Assembly: GCA_903888515.1 (NCBI GenBank)
Contig: CAISTY010000185.1
Coordinates: 32,134-96,133, forward strand
Length of the DNA stretch: 64,000 bases
Reading direction: 5' to 3'
Source: Akkermansiaceae bacterium
Lineage (GTDB): Bacteria; Verrucomicrobiota; Verrucomicrobiia; Verrucomicrobiales; Akkermansiaceae
Position numbers and translations under genes: made by a program. The notes under the pieces are model-generated. The model worked only from the letters and a program-made list of their open reading frames with translations, was not told where the DNA came from and ran no database searches. Below are positions 8,049 to 17,800 of this stretch, piece by piece. Each line of letters starts with the position of its first letter. The first letter of the stretch is position 1.

Positions 8049-9158
8049 TCACGGACCGCCGACCGGAGGGGCGGCGGATGTTGCGGGTTGGCTGAGCGGA
8101 ATGGGAACGCCTGGGCTGATCTCGCTGCCGGAGAGACGGGCCCCCTCGCTGGCGGCATAGCCGCGCGCGGCGTCCTTGAAGACCAATTCGACGGTGGCTT
8201 CCAGCAGCCCCAGCGGGCGCCGCGGAATCCACACGATGTCGCCGGGTTGCAACAGCACGTTGGTTTGCTTCCCGGTGAGGATGGCCTTGAGGTTGACGAC
8301 GGCGACTTTGGGTTTCTTGAGCGAACCGCGGACGACGACGATTTGGTCGAGGCAGGCCTCCTTGGCGGGGCCCTTGCCTTGGGCGATGCAGTCCACCAAG
8401 GTGAGGGTTTCCTTGTAGCGGATGGCTTGCGGGGCCGCGACCGCGCCTAACAGAAGGACGGTGGTGGTGTTGGAGGACGGCAGGTAAATGAAATCATTGT
8501 GGCGCAGATAGATGTTCTGCGAGGTGTCGCCCGCTTTGATGAGTTTTTCAAAATTCACCGGCAGCATGTCGCCATCGCGGATGATCACGCTGCTACCCAG
8601 GTCGGCGATCTCCACCGAGGTACCGGCCAGCCCGGACATGGCCAGTCCGCCGGCCTGGGCGACGGCTTCCAGCAGGGTAGTTGGCTGGCGGAGCGGGAAG
8701 ATGCCCGGTTTGAGCACCTGGCCGAGGATCCAGTAGCGGCGCGAGCGGACTTCGACCAGGCTGACATTGACCAGGGGATTGGTATAGTCGCGCTTGAGGG
8801 CTTCGGTGAGTTGTTTGGCGAAAGCCGCCTGGGTGAGGTCTTCGGCCCGGACCCCGCCGGCGAGGTTATAGTACACCATGCCGTCGGGCATCACAAAGGT
8901 GCTGGCCAGAGTGCCGGGCACCCCGGCGATCTCGATTTCCAGGACGTCGCCCGGACCGAGGATATAGGTTTCCTTGGGAGGTATCAGGAGTCGCGGATCC
9001 AGGGCGCGTTTGATTTTGATGTTGGTGAAGGTGAGGTTGGCGACGGTTTGGTCGACCTTGCGCGCATCGAATCCGGGTTTCGGAATGGTCTGCCGGCAAG
9101 CGGCGCCTAACAGCACCGGAAGCAGCAGCACCACACGGGAGATCAATGCCATGGACAT
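8049..9158 (-). CDS. Polysaccharide export lipoprotein (Wza-like), first of two
   Basis: About 369 residues. I take the start at 9158 (MSMALISRVVLLL) because it gives a lipoprotein signal with the lipobox LLGAAC and lies 2 bases after the stop of the upstream export gene. YILGPGDVLEIEIAG opens the Poly_export (PF02563) domain at about residue 63. Two SLBB-type repeats follow (VRSRRYWILGQVLKPGIFPL and a second one around TVLLLGAVAAPQAIRY). Wza-like proteins form the outer-membrane channel for EPS. This copy is last in the minus-strand operon. The C-terminal tail is Pro/Ser/Ala-rich and probably disordered; no terminal amphipathic helix like that of Wza is obvious. Confidence 0.85.
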   Translation of the reverse strand: MSMALISRVVLLLPVLLGAACRQTIPKPGFDARKVDQTVANLTFTNIKIKRALDPRLLIPPKETYILGPGDVLEIEIAGVPGTLASTFVMPDGMVYYNLAGGVRAEDLTQAAFAKQLTEALKRDYTNPLVNVSLVEVRSRRYWILGQVLKPGIFPLRQPTTLLEAVAQAGGLAMSGLAGTSVEIADLGSSVIIRDGDMLPVNFEKLIKAGDTSQNIYLRHNDFIYLPSSNTTTVLLLGAVAAPQAIRYKETLTLVDCIAQGKGPAKEACLDQIVVVRGSLKKPKVAVVNLKAILTGKQTNVLLQPGDIVWIPRRPLGLLEATVELVFKDAARGYAASEGARLSGSEISPGVPIPLSQPATSAAPPVGGP

Positions 9159-9160
9159 CA

Positions 9161-10240
9161 CTATGGGTTGAGGATGGAAGGAACGCTCTGATTGACCCAG
9201 TTCGATGCGGCACTCGAGGCGAAGGCCGAGAGGGCGCCCTTGAGCACATCCTCGGCCACACTCCACGGCCGGTCGGCGACATAAACAATGTCCTTGGGTT
9301 CCAGTTTGAAATCCTTTTCTTTTCCCGCGAGCACCTTCTTCACATCGATGATGAAGGTTTGGGGCTTTTCGAAACTGCCGCGAACCACCAGCACCCGGTT
9401 GGTCCAGGCGTGTTGGGTGAACCCGCCGCGCCGGGAGATCGCGGCGACCACCGAGGCGTCGTCGGTGAGCCCCTGGGTGCCGGGTGACGCGACGGCCCCG
9501 ATGACATAATAATCGTTGGATATGTTAGATGCGATATAGATGAAATCGTTCGGCTCGATTTCGATGTTGAATTTCATTTTCCCCTCATGGAGGAGACGGC
9601 GGAAGTCCACCGGCAGGCGATGGCCGGCGCGAGTGATGAACGAGCGGTCAAGGTCGGCGAGTTCGATGAGTTTGTATTCAAACATGCCGATTTCGAGTCC
9701 GCCGGCGTTAGCGATGGCCTCGACCAGAGTGATGGGGCGTTCCAGGGTGACCACGCCCTTGTGGGCGACTTTGCCGAGGATGGTGAAGCGCTTGGAACCG
9801 ACTTCCATCGGGGTGATGATGACGCGCGGCGAGCGGAAGTGCTCGGCGAGGCCCTTTTCCACCGCCTGGCGGGCTTCGTCGATGGTGAGGCCGGCGACCT
9901 TGATATTCTGGGCCTGGAGATAACTGATAGTGCCGTCCGGGGCGATGCGGTAGGCCGGGCGGGCGAGTTCCGGATGACCGAAGATGGCGAAGTTGACCAC
10001 ATCGCCGGGTCCCAATTCGTAGCGTTGGCGCCACGACGTGGGTGCGGCCGGGGTCTTGTTGCCGGGCACGATGGCACGGGGCAGGAGGGCCTGAGTGGTG
10101 GGCGGATCGGCGCTTTGGCCGTGGAGCGCGATGAGCGTGCAGGCTTGGAGCAGGAGGATGGACAGCGCACGGTGCATAGGGTTGGCGGATCCTGGATTCT
10201 TGAACTTTTGAATGTGTCGTTGTGAGGTCAGGTTTTCCAT
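9161..10240 (-). CDS. Polysaccharide export protein (Wza-like), second of two
   Basis: 359 residues from the ATG at 10240; an internal ATG at 10177 (MHRALSILLLQAC) gives a better signal peptide and may be the real start. YELGPGDVVNFAIFGHPEL opens the Poly_export domain. Two SLBB-like repeats follow (KRFTILGKVAHKGVVTL and YYVIGAVASPGTQGL), ending LEPKDIVYVADRPW. Its domain plan is the same as that of the next gene, so the locus encodes two related export subunits. They could be outer-membrane and periplasmic ring components or a gene duplication. The 5' region carries an eight-unit 7-bp tandem repeat right before the 10240 start. Confidence 0.85.
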   Translation of the reverse strand: MENLTSQRHIQKFKNPGSANPMHRALSILLLQACTLIALHGQSADPPTTQALLPRAIVPGNKTPAAPTSWRQRYELGPGDVVNFAIFGHPELARPAYRIAPDGTISYLQAQNIKVAGLTIDEARQAVEKGLAEHFRSPRVIITPMEVGSKRFTILGKVAHKGVVTLERPITLVEAIANAGGLEIGMFEYKLIELADLDRSFITRAGHRLPVDFRRLLHEGKMKFNIEIEPNDFIYIASNISNDYYVIGAVASPGTQGLTDDASVVAAISRRGGFTQHAWTNRVLVVRGSFEKPQTFIIDVKKVLAGKEKDFKLEPKDIVYVADRPWSVAEDVLKGALSAFASSAASNWVNQSVPSILNP

Positions 10241-10253
10241 CTTCTGTCTTTTA

Positions 10254-10327
<74 letters not shown>

Positions 10328-10331
<4 letters not shown>

Positions 10332-12451
10332 GAAAATCGTTGGGCCAGATAGAGCGAGATCACATCGGCGGCCGCGCGGATGCGTCCGGCCGGGGGTGAG
10401 GTCAGGACGATGGTTCCGCCGCATGGGGGCAGATAGGTCGTGCATATCGGCAGGTATTGGTCGGTGCGGCGGAGTGAATCGACATTGCCGGACAGGACGG
10501 TCATCCAGCAATCGATTTTCATGAGCGACTCGCGGGTTTCACAGTGGGGCAGAGAGGATGCGCGGAAGAGGGTTGCTCCGTTAGATATTAGAGCCGGGGA
10601 TGAGGCATTCGCCGTTGGAGGCGGACCCGCGTGCCATTTCACGTAGTCCGGGCATGCGACATCGTCCCAGAGCGCGTCGGGAGTGAGGTCATGGATATGG
10701 ATGGGCTTGCCGGTATCATCCCGAGCGGCGCTTGCGAGCATCGTCCAGAAGCGGCGTTCGTCGCCAGGATCGAGCGCGGGGGTCCACCACAAGATCGAGC
10801 TTGGAGTATTGAGGCGGGGCGCCAGTTGGGTGATCCAGTAATGATGGATGGCGGCGCGGGCGTTCTCATCGCTGGTGGTGGGTATGCATGCCGCGAGGGG
10901 TGCGCGAGTCGCGACACAGCATTCGAGTACGGAACGCCTAGTAGTGCGATGGGTGAGAAGCAGGGTGAGCAGCGTGGCGAGACCGCCGCCCAGGATTCCG
11001 CAGACGGCACCTAGAATGGCGGGCTTTTTCACCAAGGATGAGGGGATGATGCGGCGGACGTCCGGGGCTTGGAAGACTTGCCAGTAACCGGGTGCCGAGG
11101 AGGCGAAGATCTCGGCCTCCTTGAGGCGGTTGTTCATCAGGGTGAGTTCCTCGGTGATCGTCGTGTTCTTTCTTTTCAGGACGTCGTAGGCGCTGATGAT
11201 GGCGGGAAACCCGGCGAGTCGCTTGGCGGTGGCTTGGTAGAGTTTCTCCAGGGAACGCACTTGGTTGGAGGCTTCCAGAAGTTCGTTGCGAAGATTGAGG
11301 ATGGAGATATAGAGTTGATTGCCGAGCGCCGTTCCGGTATAGGAGTTGAGCTCCAACTGGCCTTTGGCGGCGCTTGCTTCGATTTGTTCATTGAGGTAGT
11401 CGATGCTCTGCTGTTTGGCTTGGACCAGCGGATTGGCGTCGGTATATGTGGAGCGGAGGTTGGCGAGTTCGTCCTTGGCGGTTTTGAGTTGTGATTCGAT
11501 GGGGCTCTGGCGGTGAATCTGCTCGGTGCAGTGCTTGAGTTGCTCTTCCTTGGCGGCGGCGGTGGCGCGGGTGGTTTCCAGTAGGATTTCGAGTTGTGAG
11601 AGTTTGGCAAGGACGGCGGCGACTTGAGCCTCGCCGCCGAGATAATCATTGGCTTTGGAGAAATCGAGGATCGCTTGGTTGATGATGTCGAGTTGTTGTT
11701 CGCGTTCGGTGACTTCCTTTTGCAGGATGAAGAGCACTTCGCGGGCTTCGGTTTGTTGGAGGCGCTGGGTGTAGGCGTTGATTTCCTCGGCCCAAATGGC
11801 GGTGAAGGCGACGGCGTCCTCCGGGCTGACAGGCGAGTTGTATGTGATATGGAAGATGTCGGTCCCGGTGAGTTGTTTGGCCTCGACGAGGGTGTTGATG
11901 CGGTTGGGATCGACGCCGTTTTGGGCGCACCGATTGAGGGCCATGTCGAGCGGTTCGGTGGCGAGCAGGGTGGCGAGCAGGGTGGCGTCATTGAGGTCCA
12001 CGGGCCGATAGGCGTGACCGGATTCCGAGGTTTGCACGGTTTGTGGCACCCGCCTTTTGATCAGGGAGACGGTGAGGCTGTATGAATGGTGGGTGATGTG
12101 CATGCCGAACAAGGTGCCAAGAGCGCCAGCCACAACCATTCCGATGGCGATCCATGGCCAGCGGGCGAGTACACCGGCAAGCATGCGGACCGGGTCAAAG
12201 GGCAGCGGAAAGCGAAAACGGGGAAGTTTGTCGGACGCAGCAACCGCCAAATCCAGTGTGGTGTCCTCGCCGGATGATTGTTGAAACCCAACACCTGGGG
12301 TATGGTCGTTCTTGGTTGCGATGGATTGAAGGTGGAGCGGATCCGCCTGTCTTTGCAAGTCGGAATAATAAGACTCCCCGGGGGGGCTGGTGACCAAACG
12401 CCTTGGTGCCGCAGCAGGTCCCCGCAATAAATCCTGTCGGGGCCGGAGCAA
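10328..12451 (-). CDS. Wzz/chain-length determinant-type polysaccharide co-polymerase
   Basis: Up to 707 residues from a TTG at 12451; the true start is uncertain. The Wzz domain begins near residue 76 (KLPRFRFPLPFDPVRML), so any start upstream of that would work. A first membrane helix lies at about 96-116. A long periplasmic segment with coiled-coil stretches follows (EREQQLDIINQAILDF and SLEKLYQATAKRL), then a second helix near 480-500 (AILGAVCGILGGGLATLLTLLL). This is the layout of Wzz/GNVR-type proteins that set EPS chain length. The C-terminal cytoplasmic part lacks a recognisable Walker A, so it is not an intact BY-kinase. The tail ending GGTIVLTSPPAGRIRAAADVI could be a degenerate kinase-like domain. 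It sits between the transferases and the two exporters. Confidence 0.8.
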
Positions 12452-12454
12452 AAA

Positions 12455-12475
12455 CTAGCGAGGCTTCGCCTCAGA
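12455..12475. repeat. 21-bp inverted repeat, right copy
   Basis: CTAGCGAGGCTTCGCCTCAGA. It contains the perfect small dyad GAGGC-TTC-GCCTC. Together with 10311-10331 it brackets the chain-length gene. It is followed by short CAGA/CCAGAGA-type repeats (12470-12505) that resemble a diverged form of the 7-bp array. Confidence 0.7.
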
Positions 12476-12615
12476 CCCCAGAAACCAGAGATCAGAGACC
12501 AGACAGAAAACTTGATCTAACTACAGCATGTTTGCACTTTCAAGGATTCTAGCCGGAGACGGCGCAAAACCAGATAGCGGCGACGGAACAAAACCGGTTT
12601 TTTCCGTTAGCCTAC

Positions 12616-12850
12616 AAGGAGGTCCGCGGGGTGGCGGACTTCGCCATCGTGGTGGACGCCGACGATTTTCCGTCCCGACGTGGACATCAAGTACAACCCA
12701 TGCTGCCACATATGTCATCCGGCTTTCCCGGTGGTGGAAAGCCCGACCGCGGAACTCAAGCTCCTTCATTATCACTACATGGGATATTGGGATTATTGTC
12801 GGGTTCGGATTCGTCTATCCGCTGAACACCCGCCCTTCGCTTCGGGTGCA
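12616..12850 (+). pseudogene. Glycosyltransferase family 2-like remnant, frameshifted
   Basis: One frame reads YKEVRGVADFAIVVDADDF, the metal-binding DxD region of a GT2-type enzyme. A second frame, taking over near 12670, reads ELKLLHYHYMGYWDYC and then RVRIRLSAEH, a block seen near the end of such proteins (LLHYKYLG...RLS). Start, end and the reading frame between them are lost. The remnant lies on the plus strand between two minus-strand EPS genes, which suggests that the locus has lost transferases. Confidence 0.45.
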
Positions 12851-12904
12851 ACACATGCCTGAACTCCGACGTCGGGTTCCCATTCACGCGTTGGAGTTAA
12901 GGCT

Positions 12905-14233
12905 TCAGCCGATCTTGATGCCGCTGGACCGCCACAAATCCGGTTTGGGCGCGGGAGATCCTTGCAGGGTCCACGCATAAACCATGAGGAGTTGTTGGGC
13001 CTTGGCCGACCAGGTGAAATGGGCGCGCACATGGCGCTGGGCACGCAGGCCGGTGGCATGCACTGCGGCCGGGTCGGCGGTGAGGCGGTCCAACGCGTCG
13101 CGGAACGCATGGATCAATTCGTCGCGGTTGCCCATCGGCACGATCATGCCGCAACCATCCGGGATCAGTTCGGCCGGGCCGCCATAATCGATGACCACCG
13201 GCGCCAAGCCCAGGGCCATGGCTTCGAGGACTACGCCGCCCCCGAACTCCCGCACACTGGGGAAGGCGAAAATCCGGGCCTTGGCAAGATGGCGGCGCAC
13301 TTGTTCGTGGGCAACCCACCCGGGGAAGGCCACGGCATGGACAAGGTTTTCGCGTGCCACGATGGCTTTGAGTTCCGGCATTTGGGGGCCGTCGCCAATG
13401 ATTTCGAGGGTCATCCGGCCCGCGCGGAGCAATGGCGCGGCGGCCTCTAACAAAATGTCGGCACCCTTGTAGGGGACTAGGCGGCCGAGGAAGGCGACGT
13501 GGAGCGGCGTTGCGGCGGGTGGGGCGGCGGGTTCCTGATAGACCTCCGGGAAGCGGGCGGGATCGATGGCGTTTTCAGGCAGCCAGATGGCTTTTTTCTC
13601 CAACTCCGCGCGTCCGGCGGTGACTTCGCCATAGGTATGGCGGGAGGCCAATATCAGTGAGGATGCGAGTCGGCGGGTGGCTTTGAGACCGGGGAGAAAT
13701 CGATAGAGGTCACGGAAATAGCCGAGCCATTCACGCTCGGCCCGCCGGACTTGGTCGAAGCCGGCGGGCCATGGGATGCCGCCATTGAGCGGGCCGAGGA
13801 TGAGCGGCACGCCGATTTTCGCGAGTTTTTTGGCGAGGTAGCTTGGGGTGGTGGGGCTGAGCGGGGTGATACGGTGGACCAGATCAAACTCGCCCTTGGC
13901 GAGGCGGGTGGCGAAATGCCGCCAGACCTTGTGTTCGAAAATCGGATAGGCCAAGGTGGTCAGGGCCGAGTGAATGGTCCAACCGAGGCTGGTGCCGCCG
14001 CGCAGAATGGTGGCGATGCGGAAGGCGACGCGCTGGGCGGGGTTGGTAATGGCGGTGAAGGATCCGGGACTCACCCCGGCTTTGAGCAGGGCATCCTCAT
14101 TGCGGCTTTCGGTGACGAGGTGGGCATCGCATACCTCGGCCAGCGCCTGGCTCAGCGAGTAACCGATCAAGGCGACGCTGGTCAATTCGGGATTGGCGGC
14201 TTCGGCAATGATGAGGACGCGCAATTTGCTCAT
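12905..14233 (-). CDS. Glycosyltransferase family 4 (GT-B), EPS locus
   Basis: 442 residues starting MSKLRVLIIAEAANPELTSV. N-terminal Rossmann-like acceptor domain, then the GT4 donor-binding half: LHVAFLGRLVPYKGADILLEA, ARIFAFPSVREFGGGVVLEAMA (the E-x7-E-type block in which GGGVVLEAM replaces the usual GFGxVxLEAM) and ELIPDGCGMIVPMG. Such retaining enzymes transfer a sugar from a nucleotide sugar to the growing lipid-linked repeat unit at the cytoplasmic face. Donor and acceptor cannot be told. The start overlaps the stop of the upstream GT4 gene as ATGA. Confidence 0.85.
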   Translation of the reverse strand: MSKLRVLIIAEAANPELTSVALIGYSLSQALAEVCDAHLVTESRNEDALLKAGVSPGSFTAITNPAQRVAFRIATILRGGTSLGWTIHSALTTLAYPIFEHKVWRHFATRLAKGEFDLVHRITPLSPTTPSYLAKKLAKIGVPLILGPLNGGIPWPAGFDQVRRAEREWLGYFRDLYRFLPGLKATRRLASSLILASRHTYGEVTAGRAELEKKAIWLPENAIDPARFPEVYQEPAAPPAATPLHVAFLGRLVPYKGADILLEAAAPLLRAGRMTLEIIGDGPQMPELKAIVARENLVHAVAFPGWVAHEQVRRHLAKARIFAFPSVREFGGGVVLEAMALGLAPVVIDYGGPAELIPDGCGMIVPMGNRDELIHAFRDALDRLTADPAAVHATGLRAQRHVRAHFTWSAKAQQLLMVYAWTLQGSPAPKPDLWRSSGIKIG

Positions 14234-15387
14234 GGGATGGATCGGTTAGAAAGTCCGGCGAGGGTGATGAGGATGGTGGCGGCGAAGGCCTGGCGGAATG
14301 ACGGCAGGGACATGGTGCCGCGAACCCGGGCGACGAGTTCGGGATCGGGTTTCGGTAGGCCCTGCGCGATGAACCGCTCGAGCGCGGCGGCGAGCGCGGA
14401 TGGATTGATAGGATCAAAGCGCCAGTCGGTGGGTAACAAGTCCTTCATACCGTCGCGGTCGCTGGCAAGCACGGCAGTGTTGGAGGAGATAGCCTCTAAC
14501 ATCACAAGGGGCAGGCCTTCATAACGGGAGGGTATGATCACGGCATCGAGCGCCTGATAGAGGAGCGCGGGATCGCACCATGGGAGGTGGGTGGCGGAAA
14601 CGCCGTGTTGCCGGATGAGATCAGACAGCGCGGGTTGGTCGGGGCCATCGCCGGCAAAGACGAGGTGGCAGGAAGCGGCGAGTGAGGGGTTTGCGGCGAG
14701 GGCCTGGACGAGAAGGTGTTGTTGTTTTTGGCGGAACTCGATGCGGCCGATCATGCCGAGGCGGATTTTATCGGGCGGCAGATTGAGTTGGCGGCAGGCG
14801 CTGGCCGGGTCGCCGGTTTGGAAGCGCGAGGTGTCGATGCCGTTGTACACGATGTGGATGGGGGCGGTGGCACCCCGGCGACGGAGGAGTTTGGCCATTT
14901 CATCGGTGATGGTGATGAAGGAATCGGGAAGTTGGAAAAGGCGGGAGGTCAGCAGGTCGCGCAGGGCGCCAAGGCGCGCGCCCATGGCGGCGTTGGAGTG
15001 CGGTACGGGAATATAACTGGTGGAGGGGATCGCTGCGGCGCGGGCGGCATGCAGGGCGAGTGACGAATGTTCGATGTTGCCCTGGATGGCGACGACAAGC
15101 GAGGGTTGGAGTTGGCGGAAACGGTTTGCCATCATGTGGATCCGGGATGGCCGCAACCGGTTGCGCAGTGCTTCCAGTTTCGACGAGTGGTAGTCCAACG
15201 GGATGAGGGCAAGCTGCGGATGGCGGGCGGCGATGGCCGTGACTTGTTCGCAGAGTTTGGTGTTGGCGGCGGAAGCGAGGAAATGGACCGGACCGGGATA
15301 CTGTTCGAGCACGGCATCAACCCCTAACAGGGACATGACCTCGTGGCCGCCGAACACCGGGCTGTCATCATATATGAGTATGCTCAT
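14230..15387 (-). CDS. Glycosyltransferase family 4, EPS locus
   Basis: 385 residues from the ATG at 15387 (MSILIYDDSPVFGGHEVM). The longer frame upstream overlaps the preceding gene and has no family match. FGGHEVMSLLG is the N-terminal acceptor loop. IRLGMIGRIEFRQKQQHLLVQAL opens the donor domain, and VIIPSRYEGLPLVMLEAISSN is the canonical GT4 signature with both glutamates. It ends with ATGA overlap on the next transferase, so the two are translated together. Confidence 0.85.
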   Translation of the reverse strand: MSILIYDDSPVFGGHEVMSLLGVDAVLEQYPGPVHFLASAANTKLCEQVTAIAARHPQLALIPLDYHSSKLEALRNRLRPSRIHMMANRFRQLQPSLVVAIQGNIEHSSLALHAARAAAIPSTSYIPVPHSNAAMGARLGALRDLLTSRLFQLPDSFITITDEMAKLLRRRGATAPIHIVYNGIDTSRFQTGDPASACRQLNLPPDKIRLGMIGRIEFRQKQQHLLVQALAANPSLAASCHLVFAGDGPDQPALSDLIRQHGVSATHLPWCDPALLYQALDAVIIPSRYEGLPLVMLEAISSNTAVLASDRDGMKDLLPTDWRFDPINPSALAAALERFIAQGLPKPDPELVARVRGTMSLPSFRQAFAATILITLAGLSNRSIP

Positions 15388-15397
15388 GGCGGGATGT

Positions 15398-15673
15398 TCA
15401 TGACCAGCGACGCAGCAAATCACCGCCGAAGGTGCGGATTCTCGCATAGGGCGCGACAGGCGGGGCGATGGCGGAAAACACGAGGAGCGAGCTGAGCACG
15501 GACTCGTCGATCATGAAATAGGGGCGCGAGCGGCGGTCCACCACGCCGGTATTGGCGGGAGCGATGACTTTGGCGATCTGGCATTTCCACTGGCGGATGA
15601 AATCGAGATGGCGGCGGTGCAGGATGAAGGCATTGGTCACACAGGCGGTGACGAGGGTGACGTTGGAGGACAT
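15398..15673 (-). CDS. Unrecognised 91-residue protein within the EPS operon
   Basis: MSSNVTLVTACVTNAFILHRRHLDFIRQ..., ending GGDLLRRWS. It fits tightly into the operon (6 bases from the gene before, 10 from the gene after), which argues for a real gene. It resembles no family I can name. The first 20 residues are mildly hydrophobic but not a clean signal peptide. It could be a remnant of a larger transferase whose ends still fit the operon. Confidence 0.4.
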   Translation of the reverse strand: MSSNVTLVTACVTNAFILHRRHLDFIRQWKCQIAKVIAPANTGVVDRRSRPYFMIDESVLSSLLVFSAIAPPVAPYARIRTFGGDLLRRWS

Positions 15674-15679
15674 GATGTT

Positions 15680-16546
15680 TCAAGAATGATGGGAATGGAT
15701 TTGTCCGGCGGCATCGCCGTTGCGGCGTCCCAGACGTTGCGCGAAGCGGGCCGCGCAAGCATGGGGCAGACCGCCGAGGCGGCGGTACTTGAGACACCAG
15801 CGGGCATCGCGCAACGTGTCGGCGAGCCAACCTAACAGAAGATGGGTTGGAGGCCGGGCGGTGTTGGCGGCGGCGATCGCCCTGGCATCGCCGAAGGCGC
15901 GCTTGTAGGTCTGGCGCAGGGTGTAGTTATGGGAATGCATGACCACGGAGTCAGGCGCATAGATGATCCCTAAACCATGTTGGGCGAGACGGCGCGTCCA
16001 TTCATCATCCTCGGCGTATTGGAGGTCCTCGCGGATGGGAAACCGGTCGATGACGGAGCGGTGGGTGGCACAGCTCACCATGCTGAAGAAGTGGTCCCAG
16101 TTGGCGGACTCCCGGTTAGGGCCGAAGCAGCGGTCGTAGTCGTGGGCAAACACGGCCATGCAGTCAGGACGGGGAACCTGGCGGGAAAACGCCGCCCCAA
16201 ACCTGTCATGGGCCAGGCAGGGTGCCAGCAGTTCGGTGAGCCAGTTGTCGCCAACGGGAGTGGCATCGGCATTCAGATAGATGAGCCAATCGTGCGAGGC
16301 TGCGCGCGCCCCATGGTTGAGGACGACACCGGGGACATAGGTGCCGGGGGGAATCTGGATGAACCTGGCGGGTTTGGCCTCGCTGATGATCTCAAGCGAA
16401 CCATCGCTGGAGCCGGAATCCATGATGATCAGTTCGATTTCACCCTCAAAATCCTGGGTGAAAAGCCGGCGGATCGTTTCACCAAGGGCCCACGCCTCGT
16501 TGAAACTGCGCATGATGACGGAAACGGCTCGCGGATTGGATTTCAT
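15680..16546 (-). CDS. Glycosyltransferase family 2, EPS locus
   Basis: 288 residues starting MKSNPRAVSVIMRSFNEAWALGE. VSVIMRSFNE and ELIIMDSGSSDGSLEI are the first GT-A blocks. WLIYLNADATPVGDNWL holds the metal-binding D-x-D (NADA variant). EDLQYAEDDEWTRRLAQHGLGI supplies the catalytic base ED block. Rhamnosyltransferase-like enzymes have this sequence style. The inverting GT-A fold adds a sugar at the cytoplasmic face. It starts with ATGA overlap on the upstream GT4 gene. Confidence 0.85.
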   Translation of the reverse strand: MKSNPRAVSVIMRSFNEAWALGETIRRLFTQDFEGEIELIIMDSGSSDGSLEIISEAKPARFIQIPPGTYVPGVVLNHGARAASHDWLIYLNADATPVGDNWLTELLAPCLAHDRFGAAFSRQVPRPDCMAVFAHDYDRCFGPNRESANWDHFFSMVSCATHRSVIDRFPIREDLQYAEDDEWTRRLAQHGLGIIYAPDSVVMHSHNYTLRQTYKRAFGDARAIAAANTARPPTHLLLGWLADTLRDARWCLKYRRLGGLPHACAARFAQRLGRRNGDAAGQIHSHHS

Positions 16547-17787
16547 CGGTGGCGGGCTTCGCAGGTTTGATAGATATCCTCCAGCCGGGCGCTCACCGCC
16601 TGCCACGTGTAATCGCGCGCCACCGTGACCTGCCCCGCCGCGGCGAGGGCGCGGCGCAGGCCGGGATCGTTGGCGAGGCGGGCGAGAGCGGCAGTTAGAT
16701 CGGCTGTATCGCCGGCGGGGAAATGCAGGCCGTCATGCTCATGGGTGACGAGTTTGGCGAGTCCGCCGACGTTGGACGCGATGACGGGCAGGCCGGCGGC
16801 CCAGGCTTCGAGGATGACGATGCCGAAAGGTTCGTGGCGGGACGGCAGCACAAAGGTGTCGAGTGCGGCAAGCAGGTTGCGGTGGAGGGCGGATTCCGCC
16901 ACCACGGCGGGATGCAGGGTGACGTGTGACTCGAGTTGGCACCGCCGGATGAGATCAAGAAGTTCCTGTTGGTAGGCGGGCGCGGTGACCGGACCGCCCA
17001 GCAACAACCGGAATGGCCGCTGAGGTTCCGCGGCAACCAGCGCGGCAAAGGCTTCGACTAACAGGAGTTGGTTTTTCTGCGGGTCGATGCGGCTGAGGCA
17101 GCCGAAGCCGATGGCGTCCTGCGGCCAGCCGAGGGCATGGCGGCCGGCCGCGCGGTCACCCCCGGCGAAGGCTGCCGCGGTGACCCCGTTGGGCAAATGA
17201 TAGACCCGGTCGTGGGCGAGCGCGGCCCGGGCCTTTTCATATTCGGAGAAACCGACGCAGAGCACGGCGTCGGCATCATCCAACAGGTGGCGCGAGCGGA
17301 AGAGGGCGCCGAAGGGTTTACCCCACTCGAAGTGGCCTGCCTGGGCCTCGACGATGGAGGCGGCCTCGGCGGCCGGGACGTCGAAGATGTTGCCGTGCAG
17401 GGTGACGACACAAGGTTTGTTACGGAGACGGGCGGCGGTCAGCACGGCGCCTCCCATGCGCTTGAGCACATGGGCATGATAGATGCGGACGCCGCGGGCG
17501 GCCAGCAGATGACCGAAGAGATCGAGCGAAAGCAGGTTGCCGCCTTTTTTGTCGAGGGCGTGGACCTCCGCCTCCGACAGGCCGAGGAACGGATAGCAAT
17601 AACGGTAGCGGTGGATGGGAATGTCCCGCCAGACTTCACGCGGGATGGGCGCAAGCGCGCGCGAAGTGTGGATTTCGGGGTGCTGGCCGAGCGCTTGTTG
17701 TTGTTTGCAGAGATTGTAGATGACGCTCTCGGTGCCACCCCACTCATCGAGTGCGAAGCGGCGCGGAACATGCAGGATGCGTGACAT
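16543..17787 (-). CDS. Glycosyltransferase family 4, EPS locus
   Basis: 414 residues, MSRILHVPRRFALDEWGGTE. WGGTESVIYNLC is the acceptor-side Gly-rich loop. IGFGCLSRIDPQKNQLLLVEAF, DTFVLPSRHEPFGIVILEAW and LHFPAGDTADLTAAL are donor-side signatures with both catalytic glutamates. Follows the phosphatase-superfamily gene by 13 bases and overlaps the GT2 gene. With the two other minus-strand GT4 enzymes and the GT2 it gives four sugar-adding enzymes in this operon, besides the priming transferase. Confidence 0.87.
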   Translation of the reverse strand: MSRILHVPRRFALDEWGGTESVIYNLCKQQQALGQHPEIHTSRALAPIPREVWRDIPIHRYRYCYPFLGLSEAEVHALDKKGGNLLSLDLFGHLLAARGVRIYHAHVLKRMGGAVLTAARLRNKPCVVTLHGNIFDVPAAEAASIVEAQAGHFEWGKPFGALFRSRHLLDDADAVLCVGFSEYEKARAALAHDRVYHLPNGVTAAAFAGGDRAAGRHALGWPQDAIGFGCLSRIDPQKNQLLLVEAFAALVAAEPQRPFRLLLGGPVTAPAYQQELLDLIRRCQLESHVTLHPAVVAESALHRNLLAALDTFVLPSRHEPFGIVILEAWAAGLPVIASNVGGLAKLVTHEHDGLHFPAGDTADLTAALARLANDPGLRRALAAAGQVTVARDYTWQAVSARLEDIYQTCEARHR

Positions 17788-17800
17788 GGAACAAGCAGGG

